DNA of 51,196 nucleotides from Pelagophyceae sp. CCMP2097 (taxonomy: Eukaryota; Sar; Pelagophyceae), in contig MU657175.1 of assembly GCA_026770575.1 (NCBI GenBank), forward strand, positions 589,758 through 640,953. The letters are read 5' to 3'. A program made the position numbers and the translations under genes. Shown in pieces: positions 32,318 through 44,072 of this stretch (the first letter of the stretch is position 1; every line of letters starts with the position of its first letter). The notes below the pieces were generated by a model that searched no databases, was not told the origin of the DNA, and saw only the letters and a program-made list of their open reading frames with translations.

Positions 32318-34120
32318 CGCCGAAGTGTCGCGACACGCTGCGACAGTCGCTTATTCCAGGCTCCCAAGGGAGCCGTAGTAATCCTCATTCAAGATCCGTT
32401 GAGGCTTAAGGTCCGTTCTTCCGGAACAATGAAAACGTTCCTGGGAGGCGATCGACTGCGCGCGCTCGGGCATCGCCGCCTGGCGCTCGTGCGACGGCGC
32501 TCGCTTCGCGGCTGCGGCGGCGGCGCGGGCCGGCGCCTCGCGGTCCCGGGGCGCCGACAGCGGACCTCGACTTTGGCCTCGCCGAGTCCAGCGACAGCCG
32601 CGCGGGCGAAGGCCGCCGCACGGGCGACGGCGCGCGTGCGGGCGACGTCGCCCGGCGCGCGGACGACGGCGCCCGCTGCGCGGCGGCGGCTGCGGCGCGG
32701 GCCGGCGTCTCGCGGTTCCGGGGACGTCGACGGCGCGCGCTCGCGGTCCCGGGGCGCCTACAGCGGTCGGCGGGCTGGCTGGCTTCCGTCGGACGAATAT
32801 ATTCCAGGCTCCCGAAGGGAGCCGAAGTAGTTTGTGTTTGCACCAGGGCACGTCGCCGAAAAGAATCGCTTAAAAAAAGTCGTCGAAATCGAATTCTGTT
32901 GTGGTGCAAAATCCGGAACTGGCATCGAGATCGGCGCGCGCGCCCCTCTGTTCAGCGCCCGCAGAACGCTGCGCCGACGTCGTCATTAGTCCTGTCGTCT
33001 GAAAATCATTACAAGATGGTTTCGCCAATAAACTGATTTTGCATTGCGCGTTTTTTTGGCAAAACTAAAGTGGGCATTGGGCTGAGCTTCCGGCGGCCGC
33101 GCACGCACCCCAAGGAAAAGTCCGCCAGAGCTCTACTTTAACCAAAGAGCGTCTTTTGCAAAAGTTACAGCGATCGAAAGATATAAAAACCCTTTTTATA
33201 TAAACGCACACCACATAGTTTCTAAAAAAACGGTCACTTTTCTTAAAAAGTTTCTTAAAAAGAGAGAAGAAACGGCCCGTTTTTCAAAAATATGGGCCAT
33301 CTGTAGCTTTTTGGTGACAGTCCCGGGCTTTTGGGGTCAGGTATTTCGGTGGTTGCTCGACGTACCTTCTTACACGCGGCCGTACGCGGCCATCGGCGCC
33401 GGGTGAACCAAAATCCGAGGTCTCCTTGGGTGGTAACGGCCCTCGCCAAAGTCGCCAAATCGATTTTCTCAGCCCATATAAGACGTAGGAAAGTTCACCC
33501 GGCACGGCTGGGGGCGTCTCGGCGCGCTGCATGCGACCCCGGTAACTGTACCTCGAAAGACCGTCTCAAATTTGCCCAAAAAATACTTGACTTTCTTGGC
33601 GAAACCATCTTGTAATGCAATTGTCTGAAAAACAGCGCGATATTTCAAAATTTTAAAAATAGCTTTTTTAGATTTAAGACGCCAACTAGCGCATTCGACG
33701 CGCGCTGAAGCGGCAAGTCCGAAAATTCTACATTTACTGTGATTTGAAAAGGTTGTCTGTTTAGCGATAAACGTCTTTTTGGACTTTTGAAAGGGGTCAA
33801 ACTCATTCTCAATTATTTAAAAAGGTACCCCAGGCACGTGTGACCCGCTTCAGGGCAAAAATCCAAAAATCCAAAAACTAGCGAATGTTGTTAGCCTCCC
33901 GTGCTTGGCCTTCGCTATCCAGAAGTTGATTTCAGGCCCAGGTGCAAATAACGCCTCCCAGGAACGCTCTCATTGTTCCGGACGAACGGACCTTAAACCT
34001 TAACGGACCTTGAACGAGGATTACTACGGCCCGGGGGCCGGCCAACTCGGCGCCGGCTACGCCCTCCAGGACGCGCCGCTGGAATAAGCGACTGTCGCAG
34101 CGTGTCGCGACACTTCGGCG
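32318..34120. mobile_element. 1.8-kb terminal-inverted-repeat element, apparently non-autonomous
   Basis: The 42 bases at 32318-32359 are the exact reverse complement of 34079-34120. A second arm, 32375-32450 against 33952-34027, is inverted with about 7 mismatches in 76. Outside both ends stands ACT (32315-32317 and 34121-34123), a possible 3-bp target-site duplication. The tips contain the palindrome gtgtcgcgacac. The left half is GC-rich with RS/PA-type chance frames; the right half (about 33000-33950) is clearly AT-richer than the window. No transposase motif was found, so it would need an enzyme from elsewhere. A copy of the inner-arm text (ttccaggctccc) also occurs near 32800-32830. Confidence 0.7.
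33007..33617. repeat. Nested 22-bp inverted repeat inside the element
   Basis: The sequence cattacaagatggtttcgcc plus aa at 33007-33028 is exactly inverted at 33596-33617, with looser similarity outside (gtctgaaaa on both). It encloses 567 bp of AT-rich DNA with T- and A-runs. It may be a second element nested in the first. Confidence 0.8.
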
Positions 34121-34276
34121 ACTTCCTGTCGGCGAACGTCAAGGAGCAACGCGGCCGCTACGGGGCCGGCCGCAAGACCGCCCCGACTGGAGAGCACGAT
34201 CCGGCCGTTGTGAGCCGTCGAGGCCTCTTCTTCGAGAGGCCGGCGGCGCCTCGGGCCCGAAAACGCCCCTCGAGCG

Positions 34277-35273
34277 ATGCCGAGACCACGGTGGTCGCAA
34301 CTCGCGCTCCTTTGGCTGGCCTGCGCCGCCCGCGCGGCCGCGCTCGGGCCCGCCACTACGAGGCTCGCGGCGAGGCGGCCGGCGCTCGGGCGCGCGGCGC
34401 AGCATCTGCCGAGGCGCGCTTTCCCGCTGCAAAGCTCTGTGACGGACGACGAAGATGACCAGGAACCTATGGCCATCACCATCGCGTTCGTCGCACGGCC
34501 GCTCGGTCTCGTGCTCACGGAGCGCGGCGGCGGCGGCGTGGCCGTGACTGCCATGGACGCAAAGGGCAATGTGCGTCAACCTCGATGAGGGGTTGCTCAT
34601 GATCACTCTTGCCGAGGTATTCAGACGCTTCTTTAAGGCCGTGTCGGAGGACGTCGCGGTCAACGATGTCTTGATCATGATCGGGAGGACGCGGTGCGAC
34701 GCTTCGACGTTTGACCAAGTCGCCGAATTGATCGGAGCGCTGCCGGATGGACCAGTCGAGCTCACGCTCGGCCGGCCGCTCGAGAGCGTCCTCGTCGAGT
34801 TCCCGAGCGGCGTCAAAGTCGCCGCACCGAGGGGCGCGCCGCTCCGGGCCGTGGCACAGCAGGCGAAGCACGCTGTGCCCTACTCGTGCGAAACCGGTGC
34901 GTCGCTGTCATCGCCGGGGGCACTCCTTCGGCGCGCGGCATCGGTGCCGCCCGCCCCGGTCCCACTCGCCTGCGAGTCCGATAACTTGGATTTGATTACA
35001 TCAAATTTACCAAGTTTTGGAAAAGACGATAATTTAATTTGATTTAATCCAAATTATCGTCTTTTCGACTTGCAGGCAAGTGGCCCCGGTCCGACGGATC
35101 ACTCGAGCGCGTCGACATATGTACATGGCCGCGGCGTTTTAGGTATCTGCTCGACGTGCACGCAGCTCCTCGTCTTCGACGGCGACGGCGAGAAGCGAAG
35201 CTCGAGGTTCTGCGTCGCGCGCGTGCCCGACGAGCCGGCGCGCATCAACGTCCTCGGACCGAGGAAACCGTAA
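34277..35273 (+). CDS. PDZ-domain / 2Fe-2S ferredoxin-domain fusion, probably plastid-targeted
   Basis: Three exons, join(34277..34570, 34638..34896, 35143..35273), close to 227 aa. The N-terminus has a signal-peptide-like core (SQLALLWLACAARAAAL) followed by an Arg/Ala-rich, transit-like stretch, as in secondary plastids, but without a clear Phe at the cleavage point. Residues about 65-145 form a PDZ-like domain: RPLGLVLTE, VAVTAMDAKG, DVAVNDVLIMIGRTR and GPVELTLGR. A ferredoxin-type 2Fe-2S domain follows: ESVLVEFPSGVKVAAPRGAP, then PYSCETGICSTCTQLL with three cluster cysteines, and a fourth in SRFCVAR. Splicing at ETG|IC rebuilds the cluster loop exactly. Ferredoxins carry electrons and PDZ domains dock protein C-termini, so a tethered electron carrier in the plastid is inferred. 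Confidence 0.82.
34983..35066. repeat. Two hairpins in the PDZ-ferredoxin intron 34897-35142
   Basis: The stretch 35020-35035 (gaaaagacgataattt) is exactly inverted at 35051-35066, with a 15-base loop. Just upstream, about 34983-35016, aacttgg and atttga pair with tcaaat and ccaagtt. Both stems are AT-rich inside GC-rich DNA. Confidence 0.85.
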
Positions 35274-35666
35274 CCTTTTCGAGGACATCGGGGGAGCCGA
35301 GTCCGGCTCAGCGCCCGGCGCCGAGCCACGCCGAGGCACCACGCGTGGCTCCTTGCGTCGACCGGGGTTGTTCCAAGGCGAGTGACTCGGCCAGGTCGGC
35401 ACTCGGTCTGAAGATCCCCAAAGTCGGAAACTTTTGCAAGCGAGGACAAGTCCCTTGTTCGACTGCGACAGCAGGAGTTTGGTGGGCTCGCCCTGCTGGC
35501 GCTCCGCGCTTTGCCGAGGATGCAGTTCCGGTTCCCCGAGCTCAGCAAGAACCACGGCGGGTTTTGAATTCTTAAAAATAATCTCGAAGGCTCTTTTAGC
35601 GACTAGCGCGCTCCGTTCCCCGCGCCGCATCGCCGCGCGGCTCCGTCGACGCATCCCTTGCGCGGC
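35274..35666. other. Intergenic between PDZ-ferredoxin and the TTLL9-like gene
   Basis: This 393-bp stretch between two plus-strand genes is expected to hold the promoter of the ligase gene. Open frames on both strands lack any domain. A long antisense frame through the ligase gene also covers it and is rejected. Nothing else is seen. Confidence 0.4.
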
Positions 35667-37755
<2,089 letters not shown>

Positions 37756-39597
37756 GCCCTAACTTTGCGCCGACCTTGGCGTTTTGAAGCGCACCTCGAC
37801 GTGTCGCACCTTTCTCCCGCGCGGACCGCCTCGAGCCCGGCCTCTGCGCCTCGACCCGAGATCGAGGCCAAAGTCGAAAGACGAAAGACGAAGTTGCATG
37901 ATACACACGAATAGAGAAAACCCGACAATTGTGTAGAAAACCCGGCGCAATGCCGTGTGTTTTGGTCTTTGTGTGCGACGCCGTCGCCATCGTCGGCCTC
38001 CAGGTCGGGCCTGGCGCCTGTACTGCCGAAGGGCAGGCTGGGCGCACCATTGTGCGCCGGGTCACTGCGTTGCGGCAAAGTGCATGGACGTTCCGACGGG
38101 TCTTTGGACGGTCCTTCCGTGGCCTGTGCGGACGCGGCGGGCAACGACGCCCGCGTGTGCATCGAGCCGTCGTGCACAGCATGCGCGTCCGTGGTGAGCC
38201 GGAAGGGCCGAAAAATCGGATGATACGTGCTTCCGAGTGACCCAGTCGTCGAGTTTCCCTCACAGGCGCCCTCGCCGTCCATCAGCCTCCACGGCCGTCG
38301 TGGCTGCCGCGAGCGCCGCGGCCAGTTGTCGTGCACAGCATGCTCGTCCGTGGAATTATGTAGCAGAACCCGCGGATTGTCGGTGAACCGCGGGTTTCGC
38401 CTTCACCGCGCCCGCCGGGCCGCGGGTCGGGGCCACGGCCAGACCCGCGGGTCGGCGGGTTTGCGAAACCACGCAAACCCGTCGATCCCGACCCGCGGGT
38501 TACGGGTAAAGCCGTACCCGTCCCTGCTCCTGGACTGGTGGCCCATACTTGCGCGAGGAGACGCCGCGCTTTACGTGCTGACGCGCCCTCCCGAGGCACT
38601 GGCACCGGGCCTCCGGGCCTGGAAGCCGACCTTTGATTCGGGTTTGACGGTCATCCCCTTATGGGCCTGACCCACCCGGGAGTGCATCTTCAGCAAGCAA
38701 TCACCGCCTGGCTGCCTGCGCACCAGTGTGTAGGTCCCTCCGTGCGCGGCTCGTTGGTGACCGGAAAAGGGGATTACCGCGGCTGGAAGGTCTAAATACT
38801 AGACGGTCCCGAAACGCGGCGGTCATCTACGCGCGGCGGCGGCGGCGGCGGCAAGCGACGGCGAGCCGCCAGCGCTTGCCGCTGTTAGCCGGCGACCCAG
38901 GTGGGCACCTCGTGCGTCGGTTCTGCAGCACGGCGCCGCTCGCGCGCCGCGCGTTGACGTTTTGGTAGAGCGCGAGCTCGTCTGATGAGTCATGACGTGG
39001 GCATCATCGCGCAGAGCAGGGCCAGCCATTGCGCCGGGCTACGGCCCACCCGCAGCGGTTATCGCGCATCAGGTCCTCGATCATGGCGCGCCGGTCCGTG
39101 GCTTGACTCGCGCCGGCGAACTGGCCCGCCTCGAAGACCAAGTTGTTCCCTAAGCGTGGCGCGATGTTGCCGCTGCGCGCGGGCGAGGTGCTGCGGCTCT
39201 GCGGTGTCGTCCACGGCGGTGCCGAGGAGGTGCTTGCGGCCGGCGAAGCCCCGTGTCGGCGAGGCAGAGCGCTCGTGCGACCAAGGATGGATGGCTTTCG
39301 AAAAGGCCCAGAGGCTCGTCGAGGGCCTCGTCGCACCCCGGAGCGGCGAGACGCAGCTCAAAAAGTGCATACCCTCCCGATTGAACGACGCCCGCAAACG
39401 GCGGCGGACCGCGGACGAACGCGCGGGCAGAAACACCAAATGAGAGGAGTGTTACACAGAGACCGGCGGTCGGCGCTGGCGCGCCGTGAGCGCCCTTGAG
39501 GGCGCTTGGGCAGATACATGGCCTCGGCCTCGACTGCGCGCGGTTGGGCGCGGCGTCCACGGCGGCTGCGACGCCCTAGTCGGCGTCGTCGCGCTCT
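37756..39597. other. Long gene-poor stretch, with one weak coding candidate
   Basis: No gene is recognised in 1.8 kb. Repeated text tcgtgcacagcatg(c)gcgtccgtgg occurs near 38168 and 38331, and a palindrome cluster lies at 38368-38500. On the minus strand two frames read like protein and could be joined through a TTAG acceptor near 39152: YALFELRLAAPGC with GLFESHPSLVARALCLADTG (39250-39400), then NNLVFEAGQFAGASQATDRR to a stop at 39004. No family is recognised, and codon use alone does not settle it. Confidence 0.35.
38368..38500. repeat. Cluster of ACCCGCGGGT palindromes
   Basis: Two perfect copies of acccgcgggt (38443-38452, 38491-38500) and at least four half-copies (acccgcgg or ccgcgggt) occur within about 130 bp, together with ggcgggtttgcg/cgcaaacccg. 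No gene overlaps. Confidence 0.75.
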
Positions 39598-42500
39598 TTA
39601 TAACGCAGTGAACTCGTCGTCGTCGGGGCCGGGTGCGGCGGCCGGCGCGGCAGGCGCGCCGGTCGTCTTGTTTATCAGCCGCCTCAGGACGCAGAACTCG
39701 GTCTTTCCGGCGACCTCTGCATCGTCTATGTCGTCGTCGTAGTCCACCGAGTACGTTCCGTCGCCGTTGCGCGAGGCGATTTCTCCCGGGTAGAACTTGG
39801 AGCCGCTGCGGTAGCGCGCCTCGACGGCGTCGCCGACGGCGAGGTCGTTGGCGGTGGTGCCCACCTTGCGGATCCGATACTCCTTGACCTTAGTCTCGTA
39901 ATCGCCGCCGTCGTAGAGGACGGAGTACGTGCCGTTTTTGCCAAAGGCGACGACGAGGCCGTCGTTGAAGCCGTTGCCGTGGGAAGTGTCGTAAACTTCC
40001 ACAGCATCGCCGATGACGAAGTAGTCGTCGGCGCCGGCGGCGTCCACTTCCACCTTGGGTGCGTGGAAGGGCTTGCGGAGGACCGCCTTGAACGGCTTGC
40101 GGAGGAGTTGTGCAAAGGCCTGGAGTCTGTAAAACGGAGCGGCCGGAACAAGCGACGTCACGAGCGACGAAACGGCCGCCTTCGCGTCCTCGAGGTACCT
40201 CGCGCGCTGCAGCCTCGCCTTGATGCTCAAGGGCTCGAAGAGCTGCGCCTCCGCGGCCTCCGACAAAGTCGCGCGACCGTCTTGCGCCTCCCACGCCTTG
40301 TTGTACTCCTGCTCCCACGCGTCGTTGTACGGGATGGTGTGCGGGATCTTGACCGCCTGCGGCCCGCAGGAGAAGCTGCGGTCGTCCGGCTCTGCCCGCC
40401 ACGGCGGCTCTGGGCCTTGAAACCTCTTGTTGATGTCGGGGTTCAACGGAGAGTCGTCGCGGCGCTTGCGCTCCGGGTTCCAAAAGGGCGCCTACGAGGA
40501 CCGCCCTCGGATTGCGGGCGTCGCGTCGCGGGTGCGGCGCCTCCTCAAAGGCCTTTGGACGGCCCCCCCAGGCTGCCTTTCCGATGCACGCTTCCGGACG
40601 CTGTTGCGCGCGACGCGGTTTAAGCGGAGCGCCCATCTCCAAGACGGCCGGCCCGTGAACCACGACCCTTTCAAATGCGAGCCACCGCTCGAGTAAAATC
40701 CGCGGCCGCGGCCGTACGCCGCGCCGCGGAGCCGCCATTTGACGCGCAGGTAAAGAATCAGGTTCGACACCGGGATGACGATAGAGCCCCAGAGGAGCGC
40801 AAACGACGTCGCGCGCACGACCTAGCGCGGCGACGGGTATGCGACGGGTACGGTCGTGCTCCCCCCTGCTCCCCCCGGCGTGCGAATCTCGTCCGCTCGA
40901 AAACTCGGCGAGCAAAACCGCCGCGCCAGGCTCGACGACTTGTATCGCCGACGCGGCGCGCGACGTGGCGCAGCGTCTGGAAGTGCAGCGGAATTAAGTG
41001 GTTCGTCCCGCCTACGGTCCGACGCGTCCGGTGCGGGGCAGGGCCGCGTGTGAGCTCTCAGAGATGCGGGACCCTCTGCCCCGCCGGTCATGCACGCTTC
41101 CCAAGCTCGTCACGCGCTCGACCCGCCGAGGATGGCCACCCACCCGCGATCTGTTTGGTATTCCAAGAGGCGCCGCATCCTCGCCGTTGCAGCGCTTGCA
41201 GTCCATGCAGCCGAAGACGAGGCCGAGGAAGAGGAGGACGACCAAGAGCTGGTTGAGGTCCATTTCGTTTGAACCGCTCTCGATTTGGTTCAGCGTCGGG
41301 ATGAAGAAGACGAGCGTCAGGCCGAGCGTCAGCGCGTTCGCCAGGAAGTTGTCGTAATCCTCGCAGTACAGCACGTTGAGCACGTTGCCAAAGGCGATGA
41401 AGATGATGGGGATGATGATGTTCAGCAACGCGCGCACGGCGTCCGTGTCGCCGAAGAAGGTGATCTTCATCGACGGCGCGTGCGTGATGCGCTCGGCCTC
41501 GGAGACGAGCTCGACCTCGACGGACGGGTTGGGGTTGATGAGGTCGAACTTGTGGATTTCGTCCAGTCGCTCGGGTTCCACGCTCACCAGCTCGCGCAGG
41601 TCGCCAATCGGGCAGAGCAGGTCCGGCACAAACTTTATGAACTTGCCGTTGGGCAGGCGCGCCAGGAGCGGCTGGAAGTCGAGGGAGAATTCAAACGACG
41701 TGATGTTGAACGGCGCCCTGGCGAAGACGTTGCGCCGCGTCGTCGGGACCTCGAGCGAGTACGTGGTGGTGCGCGCGTAGACGTGTGAGTCCACCATTTC
41801 CTCCATCTTACTCGAGAGCATACGGAGCTGCTCGCCCGTGACCTCGCTCTCGTTCACCTTGAGGAGCGGCCGCGGCGACTGCTTGCCGTCGACGCCGACG
41901 AGCGTGTCCGTGTCGAACATGGACCGGATCACGAGTGTGCCCACCATGACAACCTGCGTTTCGGAGGCGTCTTGGCAAAGGCAGAGCGGCGCCCGGTCTT
42001 CCCCCTCTTTGAGATTCCCACGCCCTTTGGGCAACCCCGATTCCTCTCGAAGAGTCCCATGCACGCCCACACCTTGTCCGCGTTGCCGAGTTCTTCCTTG
42101 AGTTCGTTGATGAGCAAAGTGACGAAGAGCGGCATGGGCATGGTCGCCGAGGTCTCGCTCTTGCCCTTTTTAAAGGCGGCGTTCGCGAGGAGGTACGTCG
42201 TCGAGACGAGGTCGCCAAAGCCGCCGGGGCACGTGACGGCCTTGAAGCGGTCGAGCGATGCCGAGGCGTGCACCTCGTCGTCGCGGTCCTCAAACTTCAA
42301 GAGCGACACGCTGAGCGGGAACGAGAGCAGTATGGCGCCGGCCTCTGACGACACGGGCCAATCCTCGCGGCCGTGCGCCGAGACGTAAGCCCGGAGCGAA
42401 CCGACCACGTTCGCGCGCGACCCGGGCCGAGGCAGCACGCCGGCGAGTAAGATGAAGCCGTAGGACGCGTCGCGGCGCAGCATCTCGGCCAAGCCGCGGC

Positions 42501-42903
42501 CGCACACCTGCTCCTCCCAGAACGCGTCCGCCACGTCCGCCGCCTTTTCAAAGACGTCCGTGCCGTGCGCAAAGGCGCTGCAGCACAGGTACACGACGGT
42601 TGCGACGGCCTCAAAGTCCCAGGCCTCGAAGGCGCGGCCGCGCACGCGCGGCCGCGGCCGTGGCCGGAACGGCCGGAACGCGAGCTGGAGGGCAGGCGAC
42701 AGGCCGTCGCGCCTCAAAGGCCACTGCGGCCGCACAGCCGCCGCCGCGTCAGACGCCGCGCACTCCGCCGCGCCGTCGCCGCGCTGCGGGCTCTGGGGCG
42801 CATCCAGGTCGGCGCCGCCGAAGAGGCCGTCGCGGCCGCGGGGCGCGCCGGCGCGACGCGCGTCTCCCAGCGACATCCGAGACTGGCCCGAATTCTGTAC
42901 CAA
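39598..42903 (-). CDS. Pentameric ligand-gated-channel-like protein with C-terminal Tudor-like domains
   Basis: Exons complement(39598..40491, 40600..40821, 41144..41953, 42022..42903), about 935 aa; the junction at 40492-40599 is tentative, the others are phase-consistent. The first about 290 residues are an unrecognised soluble region. A beta-rich stretch follows (VVMVGTLVIRSMFDTDTLVG, ARAPFNITSFEFSLDFQPL). Four hydrophobic spans follow in the spacing of Cys-loop/pentameric channels: ALLNIIIPIIFIAFGNVL (M1), FLANALTLGLTLVFFIPTL (M2), QLLVVLLFLGLVFGC (M3) and, after a short loop, SFALLWGSIVIPVSNLILYL (M4). The C-terminal part has two Tudor/Agenet-like units, VIGDAVEVYDTS...GTYSVLYDGG and AVGDAVEARYRSG...GTYSVDYDDD. 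Extracellular sensing with cytosolic Tudor domains is inference; no ligand can be named. The alternative is two adjacent genes. Confidence 0.55.
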
Positions 42904-43198
42904 GACGGACGCGCGGCCACGCCCAAAGTCCTAAAGACCCACCGACGGCGCGGCCTCGTCGTAGGCACTCAAATCGGCTGACTTTAAAAGTGACGTCATA
43001 CTTTGGCGATTTTCTCCGCAGCTAGTAGGAACGCCCCGGCTTGGCTCTCGACGGGTGTGGTGCGCCGTCGCCCGTCGGAGGGCGCCTGGTCGGCACGCCC
43101 TTTCAAAGGTCTCCAGAGTCGACGGTCGCAGGTCCTCGCAGCCGGCGCTTGAAAGCGCGTCGCCGGCCGGCGCTTGGAACTTGAAGCGCTTTGAGAAT
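42904..43198. promoter_or_regulatory. Divergent gap between the channel-like gene and the broken MIB/HERC2 copy
   Basis: About 295 bp upstream of the minus-strand channel-like gene. A short direct repeat of cgccggc...ggcgcttg(a)aa lies near 43142-43182. No named element is recognised. Confidence 0.35.
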
Positions 43199-43530
43199 GG
43201 CCGCGGGCGACGTCTCGCTCTTCCTGGCGCGCGGCGACCACCGCGGGCCTAGGTGGGACCCGTGCGGACCCATGTGGTGCGCGGTGAAGTGGGACGCCAC
43301 CGGCGTCGAGGCCATCTACCCAATCGGCGCAGACGGCCGGGGCCGCTAGGCCACTGGTGGGCCGGCGGACCCTGCTTTTCGCTCAAGTTCGCGACGTCCG
43401 ACGGCCAAGCCGCCAGAGCAAGCGCCGCGAGCGCAAGCACGGCGGAGACGGACGCGCCGCCCGGGACCACGCGCTCTGTAAGCTTTCGCGCTACGCACCC
43501 GGCGGCGAGCGGCGACGGCGCCTGGGACTA
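43199..43530 (+). pseudogene. Broken copy of the MIB/HERC2-like gene
   Basis: From the ATG at 43199 the frame encodes GPMWCAVKWDATGVEAIYPI and then meets TAG at 43347-43349. In another frame the text resumes as GPLGHWWAGGPCFSLKFATS and runs to a stop at 43530. The intact gene at 44735-44850 reads WCAVRWDVSDKEALYPIGAT followed by GPLGEWWTGGQCYALALA in one frame. This copy therefore has a small frame-changing indel and no clear first half of the domain. A short intron bridging the break cannot be excluded, but no GT-AG pair fits well. Confidence 0.5.
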
Positions 43531-44072
43531 GCCTCGTGGGACGCTGCAGGCCACTAGTTAGCCGCATCACCGACCCGCCTGCTTGAAGCTGGCGAGGAGC
43601 CGACCGAGGCTCGTGATAACGACATCTTTCGAAGCATGTTTCCAGATTGAGGCGCGGTTCGATTCCCTTGGAGGCGTAGGGTGCGTTTAGAGCCGCCTAG
43701 TCGAAATCGCCTCTGCGACTGTCAGGCCTACCAGCACCGCCGACGCGGTACGACCTGAGAGAGGCTGCAGCCGCTGAGCGACGAGCTGAGGCGCCGAGAG
43801 AGCGCCGAGAGGCTCTCAGGCTGGAGGCGGCGCCAAAGGGCCTTCTTATCAACGGCTCTCAATCTGTTCCCGGGGCCTCGTGGACTGACGAGCTTGCGCA
43901 TCGGTTCCCGAGTGGCTCGCGGCGAGAGGCAAGCGAGGAGCTGCGCAGGGTACCCTTCTCAATTTTGAAAAGCACCCTTGATTCCAGAAATATCCGTAGC
44001 TCCGGAGCAAAGATCGTTTCTTCCTACGAAAAGTTTCAGTTCTCCAGAGCTCGAGCGCCGTGTCAAGCAAGC
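43531..44072. other. Intergenic upstream of the MIB/HERC2-like gene
   Basis: About 540 bp with no gene recognised; it should contain the promoter of the intact MIB/HERC2-like gene. An in-frame ATG upstream at 43965 exists, but the residues between it and 44073 look unlike the rest of the protein. Confidence 0.4.

Noticed and set aside
32406..32909. Arg/Ser/Pro-rich minus-strand frame resembling an RS-domain protein
   Set aside because: It lies within the inverted-repeat element, parallel frames on the other strand look the same, and it has no folded domain; composition alone explains it.
33000..34000. Possible transposase in the AT-rich half of the element
   Set aside because: The frames are short and show no DDE, RNase-H-like or zinc-finger pattern.
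37929..38670. Plus-strand frames downstream of the TTLL9-like gene
   Set aside because: No domain, no splice-consistent join, and composition driven by the CCCGCGGG palindromes.
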